Below, piece by piece: positions 44,630 through 53,983 of a stretch of 64,000 nucleotides of DNA. A program made the position numbers and the translations under genes. The notes below the pieces were generated by a model that did no database searches, was not told where the DNA came from, and saw nothing but the letters and a program-made list of their open reading frames with translations. This DNA comes from WHTI01 sp963756365 (GTDB lineage Bacteria > Actinomycetota > CADDZG01 > WHSQ01): the NCBI GenBank assembly GCA_963756365.1, contig CAVWNF010000003.1, positions 2,356,001 through 2,420,000 of the forward strand, read 5' to 3'. Position 1 is the first letter of the stretch. Each line of letters opens with the position of its first letter.

Positions 44630-45479
44630 CAGTCGCGAGCTGAGCCGCTCGAGGTCTTCGAGGTCGGTGAACTCGAGCGTGATCTTGCCCTTGCCCGACT
44701 TGCCGATCGACACCTTCACCGTGGTCGAAAGTGCTTCGGTCAGCGTCCTCTCCGTCTCGAGCGCTTGCGGGGGCCGGTTCCTTGTGGAGGTCGATCCGCC
44801 CGAGCCCTCGGACATCTCCTGGTAGCGCCGCACGAGGTCCTCGGTCTCTCTCACCGATAGCCCTTCCTGCGCCGCGCGCGTGCCAAGCCTTTCCTGGAAC
44901 GGGTTCCCTGCCAAGCCCAGTAGGGCCTTCCCGTGTCCGGCCGAGAGCCGTCCTTCGGTGATCATCCGTTGGAGTGTCGTCGGAAGGTCGAGCAACCTCA
45001 CCATGTTGGTGATCGTCGTACGGCTCTTCCCGATGCGTTCGCCGAGAGCCTCTTGGGTCAAGCCGATGTCGACCATCAGCTGCTGATACGCAGCGGCTTC
45101 CTCGATCGGGTTCAGGTTCTCGCGGTGGATGTTCTCGACGAGAGCCCGCTCCAATGAACCCTCGTCGTCCGTTACCGCTACGACTACGGGAACATCGGCG
45201 AGGCCCGCCTTGCGCGCCGCGCGCAGTCGGCGCTCACCCGCGATCAATTCGTAGGTGTCGCCTTTCGCCAGCGCGCACCAACAACGGTTGCAACACACCC
45301 AGCTGAGAGATCGACTGCGCCAGTTCATCGAGGCTTGCATCGTCGAAGCTACGGCGCGGCTGGTTCGGGTTAGGAACGATGAGGTCGAGAGCGACCCGTT
45401 TCGGACCACCGTCTTGGTCATCACGTCCGGATGGTAGTAACGAATCGAGTCCGCGCCCGAGTCCAGAACGGCGCGTCAT
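44618..45479 (-). CDS. parB: Chromosome-partitioning protein ParB, one frameshift
   Basis: The protein starts MTRRSGLGRGLDSLLPSG at 45479 and continues to LAQSISQLGVLQPLLVRA; a missing base near 45270-45280 then shifts the frame into KGDTYELIAGERRLRAARKA. The CTP-binding GERRLRA and ALVENIHRENLNPIEEA motifs, the helix-turn-helix TQEALGERIGKSRTTITN and the C-terminal dimer domain are all present, about 287 residues in total. ParB spreads from parS sites; one lies at 47003-47018. It overlaps parA (ATGA) and ends against cwlM. Confidence 0.92.
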
Positions 45480-46486
45480 GTTCTAACCGTCCATGGATCG
45501 CGAGGTGGCCACGAATCATCCAAACCGAAGGGCTCTCGGGCAACCGTTCCGTAGCCACGTCCGCCGGGCCCCGGTTCCGCCCGGAGATGGTGGCGAGGTT
45601 CGGACCCGACGCCCGAGCTGACTGTTGCCCCGCCCGGTGGAGGTGGTCTGTGGGTCGTCAACCGGTAACGAGTCTCGAACTCTGCGGCCAAGAGCCGGTA
45701 GGAGATCGCTCCGCGCGATGACGGATCGAGCGTCAACACCGGTTCGCCGAACGACGGTGATTCCGAGATGCGAACACTGCGCGGGATGACCGTGTCGAAC
45801 ACAAGCTCACCGAAGTGACCTCGAACATCGTCGGCAACCTGGCTCGCTAGATTCGTCCGCGCGTCGTACATCGTGAGTAGGAACCCGGAGATCCGCATGT
45901 CTGGATTGAGTGAGCGGCGTATCCGTTCGGCCGTCCCGAGCAACTGGCCCAGTCCCTCAAGCGCGTAGTACTCACACTGCACGGGGATTATCAGGTCGGC
46001 GGAGGCAGCCAAAGCATTGATGGTCAGGAGTCCAAGGGAAGGTGGACAGTCAACCAACATGACCTCGTAGCGACTCTCGACTCCCTCGAGGGCCTCCGCG
46101 AGTTTCTTCTCCCGCGCGATCGCGCCCACGAGCTCGATCTCCGCCCCTGCCAGATCGAGCCCGGCAGGAACGACGTCGAGCCCCGCTATCTGTGTCTCCC
46201 GTACCGCCTGGTCGAAGGTGCACCCGCCAGTGATGAGGTCGTAGGTCGAGTACTCAACGCTGCGGTGGTCGATCCCCAGGCCCGTCGTTGCGTTCGACTG
46301 CGGATCGATATCGATCACGAGGACCTTGTGGCCCCTCAGGGCCAGGCCGGCAGCGAGGTTGACCGCGGTCGTCGTCTTGGCGACCCCGCCCTTCTGGTTG
46401 GCGATGCTGATCAGCCGCCCCCGCCCGGGCGAGATCGGACGAGTTTCCAGTAGTTTCCAGTTCCGAGGTGAAGAGGGATCGGTCAC
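45476..46486 (-). CDS. parA: Chromosome-partitioning ATPase ParA (Soj)
   Basis: A 336-residue ParA with deviant Walker A KGGVAKTTTAVNLA (residues about 33-46), Walker A' DIDPQSNATTGLG and Walker B VMLVDCPPSLGLLTINAL. The C-terminus beyond about residue 275 is Pro/Gly-rich and longer than usual; a late frameshift near the end cannot be excluded. It is co-transcribed with rsmG upstream (4-bp overlap) and parB downstream. Confidence 0.94.
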   Translation of the reverse strand: MTDPSSPRNWKLLETRPISPGRGRLISIANQKGGVAKTTTAVNLAAGLALRGHKVLVIDIDPQSNATTGLGIDHRSVEYSTYDLITGGCTFDQAVRETQIAGLDVVPAGLDLAGAEIELVGAIAREKKLAEALEGVESRYEVMLVDCPPSLGLLTINALAASADLIIPVQCEYYALEGLGQLLGTAERIRRSLNPDMRISGFLLTMYDARTNLASQVADDVRGHFGELVFDTVIPRSVRISESPSFGEPVLTLDPSSRGAISYRLLAAEFETRYRLTTHRPPPPGGATVSSGVGSEPRHHLRAEPGPGGRGYGTVAREPFGLDDSWPPRDPWTVRT

Positions 46487-47025
46487 GGGCTGATGATAGC
46501 AAGCCCCGGCGCGGCCACTTCAGCCCCCTCCGGCAGCGGGGTGTCCGCCCTCACGAAAAGGATGCCTCGGCCCCCCGGGGCCAGCAAGGGTCGGATCAAA
46601 CGGCTAGCTACTTCCGGGGCGGCAAGGGCCCGGGCCGTCGCTACTGCGTGGCTCGCTCCGAACGTTCGGTCGGCCGCCTGCTCGGCGGTCATCGCGAGGA
46701 TCTCGACGTTCAGGTCTAGCTCCCTGACCACCTCCTCAAGGAACGCGACCCTCTTGGCGCGGGGCTCGATGAGGCGCCATGTACGCCCCGGTCGGGAGAT
46801 CGCCAGGGGGATGCCGGGAAGGCCCGCCCCCGAACCGACATCCACCGCGGGGCCGTCAGGGGCGGCATCTACGAGCGGCAGGGCGGTCAACGAATCGGCG
46901 ATATGCCGCTCCTCAAGCCGCTCCAGATCGCCCATCGCCACGAGATTGAGCCGGGGGGCGTAGCGCCTCAACAGGTCCGCATAGGCCCCCAACTGATCCA
47001 CATGTTCCACGTGGAACATCATCTC
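46483..47025 (-). CDS. rsmG: 16S rRNA m7G527 methyltransferase RsmG (GidB)
   Basis: The protein starts MMFHVEHVDQLGAYADLL (ATG 47025 or 47022; the frame is open to 47064). The SAM motif is VDVGSGAGLPGIPLA and RHIADSLTALPLVD is conserved. About 180 residues. The enzyme methylates G527 of 16S rRNA. The N-terminal residues FHVEHV are encoded by the parS palindrome, a well-known feature of gidB genes near the origin. Confidence 0.93.
   Translation of the reverse strand, partial: EMMFHVEHVDQLGAYADLLRRYAPRLNLVAMGDLERLEERHIADSLTALPLVDAAPDGPAVDVGSGAGLPGIPLAISRPGRTWRLIEPRAKRVAFLEEVVRELDLNVEILAMTAEQAADRTFGASHAVATARALAAPEVASRLIRPLLAPGGRGILFVRADTPLPEGAEVAAPGLAIISP
47003..47018. promoter_or_regulatory. 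parS site (ParB-binding palindrome)
   Basis: TGTTCCACGTGGAACA is a perfect 16-bp palindrome matching parS (TGTTTCACGTGAAACA) except for a symmetric T-to-C/A-to-G change. It lies inside the start of rsmG, next to parA-parB. Because both halves differ in the same way, it is likely the form used by this lineage. Confidence 0.85.
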
Positions 47026-47070
47026 ACCAGGCGTCGGGGACTCCATGCCAGGGCAGGTCCGCACGGATCA

Positions 47071-47187
47071 AGAAGCCGGTCGTCTCGACGAGCGGCAGAA
47101 CCACGACCCACCCGCCAAGTCGAAGACTCATGGGGGTGCAGATCCGCACGAGATCCAGAAGCCGGTCGTCTCGACGAGCGGCAGAAC
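47071..47187. repeat. 31-bp direct repeat pair with internal hairpin between jag and rsmG
   Basis: An identical 31-bp sequence starting AGAAGCCGGTCGTCTCG occurs at 47071-47101 and 47157-47187, 86 bp apart. Similarity extends about 13 bp further upstream in both (TCCGCACG and GATC). Each copy contains TCGTC-TC-GACGA, a short perfect hairpin. No gene covers it. It could be a promoter or protein-binding array, or a local duplication. Confidence 0.6.
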
Positions 47188-47188
47188 A

Positions 47189-47728
47189 TCACGTCCCTCT
47201 GACGATGACCTTTCGGTAGGGCTCTTCGCCCTCGCTGAAGGATTCGGCGCCCTCGACCTCGGAGACGGCGTCGTGGACGATCTTGCGCTCGTAGGCATTC
47301 ATGGGCTCGAACTCGATCTCGGTCCCTCGCTCCTGGGCCCGCTCGGCCATCGAGCGGGCGTGCTCCGCGAGCGCCTCGCGGCGGCGGGCACGGTAGCCCT
47401 CGACGTCGACGATGAGTCGCACGCGGTGTCGCAGACGCCGCTGAACGGCGGTGCGGGTGAGTTCCTGGAGCGACTCGAGGGTCTGTCCACGACGGCCGAT
47501 CAGTGTCCCAAGGTCCTCGCCGGTGACGTCTACGAGAACCGACTCGTTCTCGATGACGGTCTCGATCGTTGCGCTCTGGCCGATCGACTCCAGGAGTCCC
47601 TCGAGGAACTCTCGGGCGGTCGAGGCCACCTCCTCGGGTGTTGGTGGCTCGACCTCTTCGGTCGGAACCTCGTCACGAACCTCTTCGGTTGGGGTGATCT
47701 CTTCGGGAACGGGAGTCTCTTCAGTCAT
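47189..47728 (-). CDS. jag: RNA-binding protein Jag/KhpB (KH and R3H domains)
   Basis: A 179-residue protein. After an acidic N-terminus (many Glu/Pro) come the KH-like domain with GEDLGTLIGRRGQTLESLQE and an R3H domain (AEHARSMAERAQERGTEIEF then MNAYERKIVHDAVSEVEG). The usual Jag_N domain is not obvious. In Gram-positive bacteria KhpB binds RNA with KhpA and affects cell division. It lies in the classic yidC-jag-rsmG order. Confidence 0.92.
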   Translation of the reverse strand: MTEETPVPEEITPTEEVRDEVPTEEVEPPTPEEVASTAREFLEGLLESIGQSATIETVIENESVLVDVTGEDLGTLIGRRGQTLESLQELTRTAVQRRLRHRVRLIVDVEGYRARRREALAEHARSMAERAQERGTEIEFEPMNAYERKIVHDAVSEVEGAESFSEGEEPYRKVIVRGT

Positions 47729-48777
47729 CGTCTCTTCTTCTTCTTGCTCGAGGGATGGGGCTTCTTCGGGGTGGGGGCAGGCGTCTCCTCAGGCGATGCT
47801 TCCTCCGAGGTCTCGGGCAGTGCCCTATTGGCTTTCGTCGGTGGACCGCCCTTCTTCGGCGCTGGCTTCGAGCCCTTGGGGTCCTTGCCCGTTGCCCCAG
47901 CTCTCTTGCTCTTAGCGGTGACTGGGCCCGGCGTGTTGTGAGGGACCGCCGACAGGATGATCTTCTGCTGAGCGATGGTCCAGACGTTCGTGGTGAGCCA
48001 GTACAGGAGCACACCCATCGGGAAGCTGTACGAGATCACCATGAGGAAGAACGGCATGATCTTGGCGAACGTCTGCATCTGCTTGGCGGTCTGGTCCTGG
48101 ACCGCACTCCCGCGCGATGCCTGCATCTGCTTCTGCTGGTAGTAGGTCGTGAACCCCATCAAGAGGACGAGCGCCAGGTAGGGGATCGCCGCGAGGATCT
48201 GGTTATCGCCCCCGCAGGCGGACCCCTCGATCAAACTCGAGTTCTGGCCACTCAGCACCTGTGATGGGGAGCAGTCGAGACGCAATCCGATGAACTTGTT
48301 GGTGGCTAGACCCGCTTCTCGCAGCGCGTGCGCGAGGGAAGAGTCCTGGATCGTTGCCATGATCCCAGAGACCCCGTCGCTGGAGATGTACTGATCGAGC
48401 GGCGGGAACGTGTTGCCTTCAGGTGTCGTGTAGCCCATGTACTTGAGCGGAGCCCGCACCACGTAGAACAGACCGAACAGCGCCGGGAACTGGAGCAGCA
48501 GCGGCAGGCAGCCGCCGAACGGGTTGACGCCATGCTCCTTGTAGAGCGCCATCAACTCTTCGTTCATCTTCTGGCGGTTGCCCTTGTACTTCGCCTGCAG
48601 ACGCTTGATCTCGGGTTGGATCCGCTGCATCTCGCGCATCGAGCGCGTCTGCTTGATCGACAGCGGCAGGAGCAAGACCCGAACTGCAAGCGTCAGCAAG
48701 ATGATCGCGAGTCCATAACTCGGGATCAGCGCATAGAAACCAGCGAGCGCGCTGGAGAATAGTTCGAAGAAACCCAT
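47725..48777 (-). CDS. yidC: Membrane protein insertase YidC
   Basis: A 350-residue insertase with five membrane segments typical of Gram-positive YidC/OxaA. RVLLLPLSIKQTRSMREMQRI and the coiled region with YKGNRQKMNEELMALYKEHG form the cytoplasmic hairpin; NPFGGCLPLLLQFPALFGLF is conserved. The C-terminal tail (about 280-350) is basic and rich in Lys and Pro, fit for ribosome contact. Its stop overlaps the jag start. Confidence 0.95.
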   Translation of the reverse strand: MGFFELFSSALAGFYALIPSYGLAIILLTLAVRVLLLPLSIKQTRSMREMQRIQPEIKRLQAKYKGNRQKMNEELMALYKEHGVNPFGGCLPLLLQFPALFGLFYVVRAPLKYMGYTTPEGNTFPPLDQYISSDGVSGIMATIQDSSLAHALREAGLATNKFIGLRLDCSPSQVLSGQNSSLIEGSACGGDNQILAAIPYLALVLLMGFTTYYQQKQMQASRGSAVQDQTAKQMQTFAKIMPFFLMVISYSFPMGVLLYWLTTNVWTIAQQKIILSAVPHNTPGPVTAKSKRAGATGKDPKGSKPAPKKGGPPTKANRALPETSEEASPEETPAPTPKKPHPSSKKKKRR

Positions 48778-49011
48778 CTAACCCTTCTCTCTCATCGGTA
48801 CGTGATCGACACCGCCGGCCGACCACGGATGGCACTTGCCGATCCGTTTGACTGCCATGAACCCGCCTTTAAGCGCCCCGTGACTCGAAACCGCCTCGAG
48901 GGCGTACGCGGAGCAGGTCGGGTGGAAGCGGCAGTGACTCCCGAACATGGGGGACACGAACCGCCGATACCCTCGGATAAAGAGGGCCATAAGCCACGCA
49001 ACGGGACTCAT
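48778..49011 (-). CDS. yidD: Membrane protein insertion efficiency factor YidD
   Basis: A 77-residue protein with the family motif SHCRFHPTCSAYALEAVSSHG and an N-terminal amphipathic helix (LMALFIRGYRRFVSP). Length is normal. It lies between rnpA and yidC, overlapping rnpA by 4 bp (ATGA). Confidence 0.95.
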   Translation of the reverse strand: MSPVAWLMALFIRGYRRFVSPMFGSHCRFHPTCSAYALEAVSSHGALKGGFMAVKRIGKCHPWSAGGVDHVPMREKG

Positions 49012-49310
49012 CGGGCGATCCCGGCAGTCACTCTATCTACTAGATCCTGGAAGTTGATGGTGGCCGCTCGGGCGTCCGCCTGGACCACGAACTCGCCCGC
49101 TGGGACCTCGATCTGATCGAGGGCCGCCCGGATCCGTCGCTTGATCAGGTTGCGGGTTACCGCCCCTGGCCCCCGACGTACCGCGATCCCAACCCGTGGA
49201 GCATCTGAGGGAAGCGAGATCACGCTCACAGGCCCCTTCACGCCGCGGACACCGCGCGCGTAAACACGACGAAAGTCATCGCTCGAGTTCAACGAGTGCC
49301 AGCGCCGCAT
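49008..49310 (-). CDS. rnpA: Ribonuclease P protein component
   Basis: A 100-residue RnpA. It begins MRRWHSLNSSDDFRRVYARG and contains RVGIAVRRGPGAVTRNLIKR, the basic RNR-type motif that binds RNase P RNA. It lies 15 bp after rpmH and overlaps yidD, the standard order. Confidence 0.95.
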   Translation of the reverse strand: MRRWHSLNSSDDFRRVYARGVRGVKGPVSVISLPSDAPRVGIAVRRGPGAVTRNLIKRRIRAALDQIEVPAGEFVVQADARAATINFQDLVDRVTAGIAR

Positions 49311-49325
49311 CCGGATGTTCGGACC

Positions 49326-49463
49326 CTACGCGGACAGCTTGCTGCGGCCCTTGTTGCGGCGGGCCTTGAGGATCGCCCGGCCGGCACGGGTCTTCATCCG
49401 AGAACGGAAGCCGTGCTTGCGCTTACGCCGACGGGTATTGGGCTGGTACGTGCGCTTCGTCAT
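49326..49463 (-). CDS. rpmH: 50S ribosomal protein L34
   Basis: A 45-residue protein starting MTKRTYQPNTRRRKRKHGFR and ending KGRSKLSA. Every conserved stretch of L34 is present. ATG at 49463, TAG at 49326. First gene of the leftward rpmH-rnpA-yidD-yidC-jag-rsmG-parA-parB cluster. Confidence 0.98.
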   Translation of the reverse strand: MTKRTYQPNTRRRKRKHGFRSRMKTRAGRAILKARRNKGRSKLSA

Positions 49464-49992
49464 CGCTCATCCACCTTCGCTGGTCGTGCCGTGGAGTTCC
49501 TCGACACAGATCTTTCAGATACTCGTCCCACCAGCCTCCGCGTCCCTCTAGGGTCGCGAAATCATCGGGGCCTTTCGGAGTGCCGGCGCAGTATAGACGA
49601 CCAACGTTTTTCCACGTCAAGGGGCATCTTTCCCCACATGCTGGAGAACGCGATTTCCCATTCTTGACGGACGCCCGTAATGCGCCTATCACTGACATCG
49701 GTTCGGAGGTCTCAGAGAAGAGGCGACGGGACCGCGGTACTTCCCCCCAAAGAAGTAGAGGCTGACCGTACCGGTAGAGCGCGCCTTGATGCAGGAGCTT
49801 GTCAACACTTGTGGACAAACCTGTTGAGGAACGCAACTTCCCTGGTCAGGCACGCAGTCCCTCTGCGGGATGTGCCCTTGTTCGGACGAGGGCACGGCCC
49901 CATCGCCCCTTCCTGTGATCTCCGGACCTGTGGAGAACTTCGGTCGCATGCGGCGGCCGCCGGGGAGCTAGGTCCAAGGGGGAGCAGCGCAC
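49464..49992. other. Gene-free region between rpmH and dnaA, possible part of oriC
   Basis: This stretch of 529 bp has no convincing gene. It contains one perfect DnaA box on the minus strand (TGTGGACAA, 49810-49818; reverse TTGTCCACA) and one with a single mismatch (TGTGGAGAA, 49929-49937). It must also hold the divergent promoters of rpmH and dnaA. The number of boxes is low, so the origin could instead be the dnaA-dnaN spacer. Confidence 0.5.
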
Positions 49993-51408
49993 ATGTCCAT
50001 AGAGCTTGATTCTGTAGAAACGACGGTTCCGCTATCACCGGATGCGATCTGGTCCGAAGCAGCGACAGACCTTCGCTCTCGCATCACCGATTCCAATTTC
50101 TCTAGCTGGTTCTCACAGGTCCGCGCAGTTGACGTCCACGGAGGCTCCCTCATCCTCGAGGTCCCCCACCCGTTCGCCAAGGACTGGATCGAATCTCACT
50201 ACGCGGACGTGCTGGGCGAGACAGTCGAGCGCGCCGCGCACAGACCTCTCACCGTCACGCTCCTTCCACGCGATCCCGGTGACGAACTCCCCACTCCCGA
50301 GTCTCCGGTCAACGAGCCTCTCCCCGAGCCGGTCGCCGTCGAGGCCGCTCCCCTGACCTCCTCGGCTCCTTCCGAACTCTCGTTCCACCCCAAGTACAAC
50401 TTCGAGTCGTTCGTGATCGGGTCGTCCAACCGCTTCGCTCACGCCGCCGCCCTCGCTGTTGCCGAAACCCCGGCGCAGGCTTACAACCCGCTCTTCATCT
50501 ACGGAGGTGCTGGCCTGGGCAAGACCCACCTCCTCCAAGCGATCGGTATGTACGTCAAGCAGTGCCATCCGAAGATGCAGATCCGCTACGTCTCCACCGA
50601 GCAATTCATGAACGACTTCATCCTCGCTCTCCGGTCGAACTCGATCCCCAAGTTCCACTCTCGCTACCGCGCGGTGGACCTCCTTCTCATCGACGACATC
50701 CAGTTCCTCGAAGGTAAGGAGCGCACCCAGGAAGAGTTCTTCCACACCTTCAATTCGCTCCACCCCCGGAGCCAGATCGTCATGACTTCGGACCGGCCCC
50801 CCAAGAAGATCTCGACCCTCGAGGAGAGGCTCCGCACCCGGTTCGAGTGGGGCCTCCTCACCGACATCCAGCCGCCGGATCTTGAGACCCGTCTCGCGAT
50901 CCTGCAGCGCAAGGCGGCGGTCGAGAACCTCCCGGTTCCATCCGACGTCATGGAGTTCATCGCTAGCCGGATCCAGACCAACATCCGTGAGCTCGAGGGG
51001 GCCCTTATCCGGGTTGCTGCGTACGCGTCGCTCACGCGTTCCGCCGTCACCCTCGAGTTGGCCCAAGACGTGCTGCGCTCCCTGCTCCCGAACGCGGCAG
51101 AAGCTCGTGTAACCGCCGACCAGATCATCCGGGTGGCGGCCGAGTACTTCGACCTCACCCCCGACGACATCCGCTCTCCGAACCGCTCACGGCCCCTAGT
51201 GACCGCTCGCCAGATCGCTATGTACCTCTGCCGCGAGCTCACTGACGACTCCCTTCCGCGCATCGGAAAGCACTTCGGTGGAAGGGATCATTCGACGGTT
51301 ATCCACGCGATCAACAAGATCCTCAAGCAACTTCCGGAGCGTTCTGCCTGCTACGAGCAGGTCCAGGAGCTGACCGCGCGTGTTCGTCAACAGGCTTCCC
51401 GTGGATAG
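49993..51408 (+). CDS. dnaA: Chromosomal replication initiator DnaA
   Basis: A 471-residue DnaA. Domain I covers about 15-90 (WFSQVRAVDVHGGSLILEVP), domain II is a Pro/Glu-rich linker (about 95-135), and the AAA+ domain III has NPLFIYGGAGLGKTHLLQAI and Walker B LLIDDIQFLEGK. Domain IV ends with the DnaA-box binding signature GGRDHSTVIHAINKI. Normal length. Divergent from rpmH across the gene-free region. Confidence 0.97.
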   Translation: MSIELDSVETTVPLSPDAIWSEAATDLRSRITDSNFSSWFSQVRAVDVHGGSLILEVPHPFAKDWIESHYADVLGETVERAAHRPLTVTLLPRDPGDELPTPESPVNEPLPEPVAVEAAPLTSSAPSELSFHPKYNFESFVIGSSNRFAHAAALAVAETPAQAYNPLFIYGGAGLGKTHLLQAIGMYVKQCHPKMQIRYVSTEQFMNDFILALRSNSIPKFHSRYRAVDLLLIDDIQFLEGKERTQEEFFHTFNSLHPRSQIVMTSDRPPKKISTLEERLRTRFEWGLLTDIQPPDLETRLAILQRKAAVENLPVPSDVMEFIASRIQTNIRELEGALIRVAAYASLTRSAVTLELAQDVLRSLLPNAAEARVTADQIIRVAAEYFDLTPDDIRSPNRSRPLVTARQIAMYLCRELTDDSLPRIGKHFGGRDHSTVIHAINKILKQLPERSACYEQVQELTARVRQQASRG

Positions 51409-51687
51409 CAGCCGGTGCCTTGGGGATGGCCCCACCCGGTGCACGGATAACTCTTCGCGCACCGTCGATCTTTACCGGACGCCACCGGTTCGCGCCGGAG
51501 TTGCCCACGCCACAAACTTGCCCTCTACCAGCCCTTACGGTGCTTATCACCAGCATCAACAGGCCCTACTACTACCTACTAGAGAAACATCTTTACTTCT
51601 TAGAAGACCCTTAAGGCAAAACTTCATAACCGCCTTTGTGTCGCATTCACTAGGTACGTTTGAAGATCAAAGACTGGAGGTCGCACG
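51409..51687. other. dnaA-dnaN intergenic region with AT-rich part, possible unwinding element of oriC
   Basis: 279 bp without a gene. The right part (about 51555-51650) is clearly more AT-rich than the genome. On the minus strand 51565-51582 reads as consecutive TAG triplets (CTAGTAGGTAGTAGTAG), like the DnaA-trio element next to unwinding sites. Only degenerate DnaA boxes are seen. In mycobacteria oriC is in this spacer, so I consider it the more likely site of unwinding. Confidence 0.45.
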
Positions 51688-52816
51688 ATGAAGTTCCGCT
51701 GTGAGCGAGACAACCTGGTCGAGGCGGTGCAGTTCGCATCACGCGCTATCTCGAACCGAGCGACCCTTCCGGTGCTGTCCGGGCTGAGACTCGAGGCCAC
51801 CGAATCAGGACGGGTCCGGATCGCAGCCACAGATCTCGAGCTCACGATGGAAACGTCCTTCGAGGCCGGCGTGGATGACCCAGGCCGTTTCATCGTGCCG
51901 GGCAGACTCTTCGCAGAGATGACCAAGTCGCTGGCTCCCGGTCAGGTAACGCTCGCGGGTTCCACCGGCGAGGTCGAGATCGGCTCCGGGCCGCGGGCAG
52001 TTCCGGGTCAAGACACTCGCTGCGGATGACTACCCTGCGCTCCCGATCGATGACGACACCTCTGAGGGTTTCGACGTGGTCATCGAAGCCTCCGCCCTCG
52101 CCAACGCCCTCTCGCAGGTGATCCGCAGCGCGTCGACCGACGAGAGCCGCCAGGTGCTGACCGGGGTTCTGTGGGAGATCGAATCCGGCACGCTGACCCT
52201 GGCATCCACCGATAGCTATCGGCTCGGCGTCAAGACGCTCGAGGTGAAGGGTGGCCCGGCCGAACCGCGCAAGGTCGTTCTCCCCGGGCGCGCACTCGGC
52301 GAGCTGGGCCGCGCGCTACAGAACGCCGGCGGCGAAGTAACCGCAACCTTCAAGGAGCACCTCGTGTCGTTCTCCGTGGGAGGTGCGGACAAGTCGGCCC
52401 CCGACTCGGTCATCGGGTCACGGTTCATCGAGGGAGAGTTCCCGAACTACCGCCAACTGCTGCCGGAGGGCTACCCCAACACGCTCACTGTCGATCGAGA
52501 CGCGCTGCTCGAGGTCACGCGCCGGGTGGGTCTGCTCGCACAGGGGACGCTACCGGTGAAGCTTCGCCTCGATGCCGAACTCGAGATCTCGGCTCACACG
52601 CCCGACGTCGGGGAGGGCCAGGAGATCCTCGACGCCGAGTACGTCGGCGAGTCGATGGTGATCGCGTTCAACCCGACGTTCCTCAACGACGGCGTGTCTG
52701 CGTTCCAGAGTGACAAGGTCGTCCTCACCGCCGGAGACGGGCTCAAGCCGGCGGTCCTCCATGGAGAGGAGGACGAGGGCTTCACCTACCTGCTCATGCC
52801 GGTGCGGCTCTCGTAG
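51688..52816 (+). CDS. dnaN: DNA polymerase III sliding clamp (beta subunit), one frameshift
   Basis: About 376 residues in two frames. The first (ATG 51688) reads MKFRCERDNLVEAVQFASRA to about EVEIGSG; a missing base near 51990-52000 moves into RGQFRVKTLAADDYPALPID and on to the C-terminal YLLMPVRLS, the normal clamp end. Three clamp domains are covered. The ribosome binding site GGAGG precedes the ATG. The gene is essential, so the frameshift is presumably an error. Confidence 0.93.
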
Positions 52817-52821
52817 GAGGC

Positions 52822-53983
52822 GTGCGTGTCGATCGACTGGTCCTCGAGGACTTCAGGAACTACGAGCACGAGGAGATCGACCTCGCCGGTGGCCTGAACC
52901 TGGTCATCGGACGGAACGCTCAGGGCAAGACGAATCTCCTTGAGGCGATCTATTGCATCGGCGGGTTCGGGTCGCCACGGGGGCCGGATGCGACGCTGGT
53001 CCGGAGCGGAGCGGATGCCGCGCTCCTGCACGCAGACGTGACCCGGGGAACGCGCACGGTGCGTGTCGACATCGAGTACCGGCCCGGCCGAGGGATCAGG
53101 GCATTGATCAACGGGACGGCTGTGCCCGGTGTGCGTGCCCTCCGGGAACTGACTGCGGCGGTGTTCTTCGGTCCCGACGAGCTCTCCTTGATCAAGGGCT
53201 CCCCAGACGGGCGCCGCCGGTTCCTCGACGAGTTGGTCGTGAAGCTGCGGCCAGCTCGAGACACGATCAAGAAAGAGTGGGACCGGGTTCTCAAGCAGCG
53301 GAACGCTCTCTTGAAGTCAGCACCGCGGAGCGGTGGTGCGAATCGGTCCGCACGCGAGACGTTGGTGGTGTGGGACGAGGCGTTCTGTCGCGCGGGTGCG
53401 GAGCTTGCCGCCGCCCGACTAGAGGTTCTTGCGGCTTTGACGCCGTACGCCGCGAAGCGCTACGAGGAGATCGCCGGCGGGGGCCGCCTTGAACTCCTCT
53501 ACCAAGCATCGTGGTTGGGGGACGAACCGATCGCTCCCGAGGTCGTTGACGCGGCCGAGTTGCGCGGCTCCCTCGCGGCGGCTCTCGACGAGGTCCGCAC
53601 CCGCGAGATCGAACGCGGGATGTCGCTCGTCGGCCCTCAACGCGATGACGTGACCGTGAACCTCTCGTCGGCTGGGTACGAGCAGGGGCTGCTGGATGCC
53701 CGTGCGTACGCGTCGCAAGGCGACCAGCGGACGTGCGCGCTCGCCCTGAAACTCGGCGAGCACGATCTGCTCACGGATGCTCTGGAAGACCACCCGATCC
53801 TCCTCCTCGACGACGTTTTCTCCGAGCTCGATCCATCTCGGCGCGGCGTGGCTCGCGGACGCGGTGCGGGGGATCGGGCAGACGCTCGTGTCCTCGGCTG
53901 AACCGGGAGCCGTCGAGGCATCCGATGCGGCTCGCGTGATCAAGGTAGATGCGGGAACGACCTCGAGCGCACCCGATGCGTGA
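52822..53983 (+). CDS. recF: DNA replication and repair protein RecF, one frameshift
   Basis: About 387 residues from GTG 52822. The N-terminal ATPase part has LVLEDFRNYEHEEIDL and Walker A IGRNAQGKTNLLEAIYCIG. The signature region is SQGDQRTCALALKLGE and Walker B HPILLLDDVFSELDPSRR. An extra G near 53845 breaks the frame; the correct one continues AWLADAVRGIGQTLVSSAEP and ends at 53983. RecF loads RecA at gaps. It starts 5 bp after dnaN. Confidence 0.93.

Noticed and set aside
47071..47187. A CRISPR array
   Set aside because: There are only two repeats with a 55-bp gap, and no cas genes are in the window.
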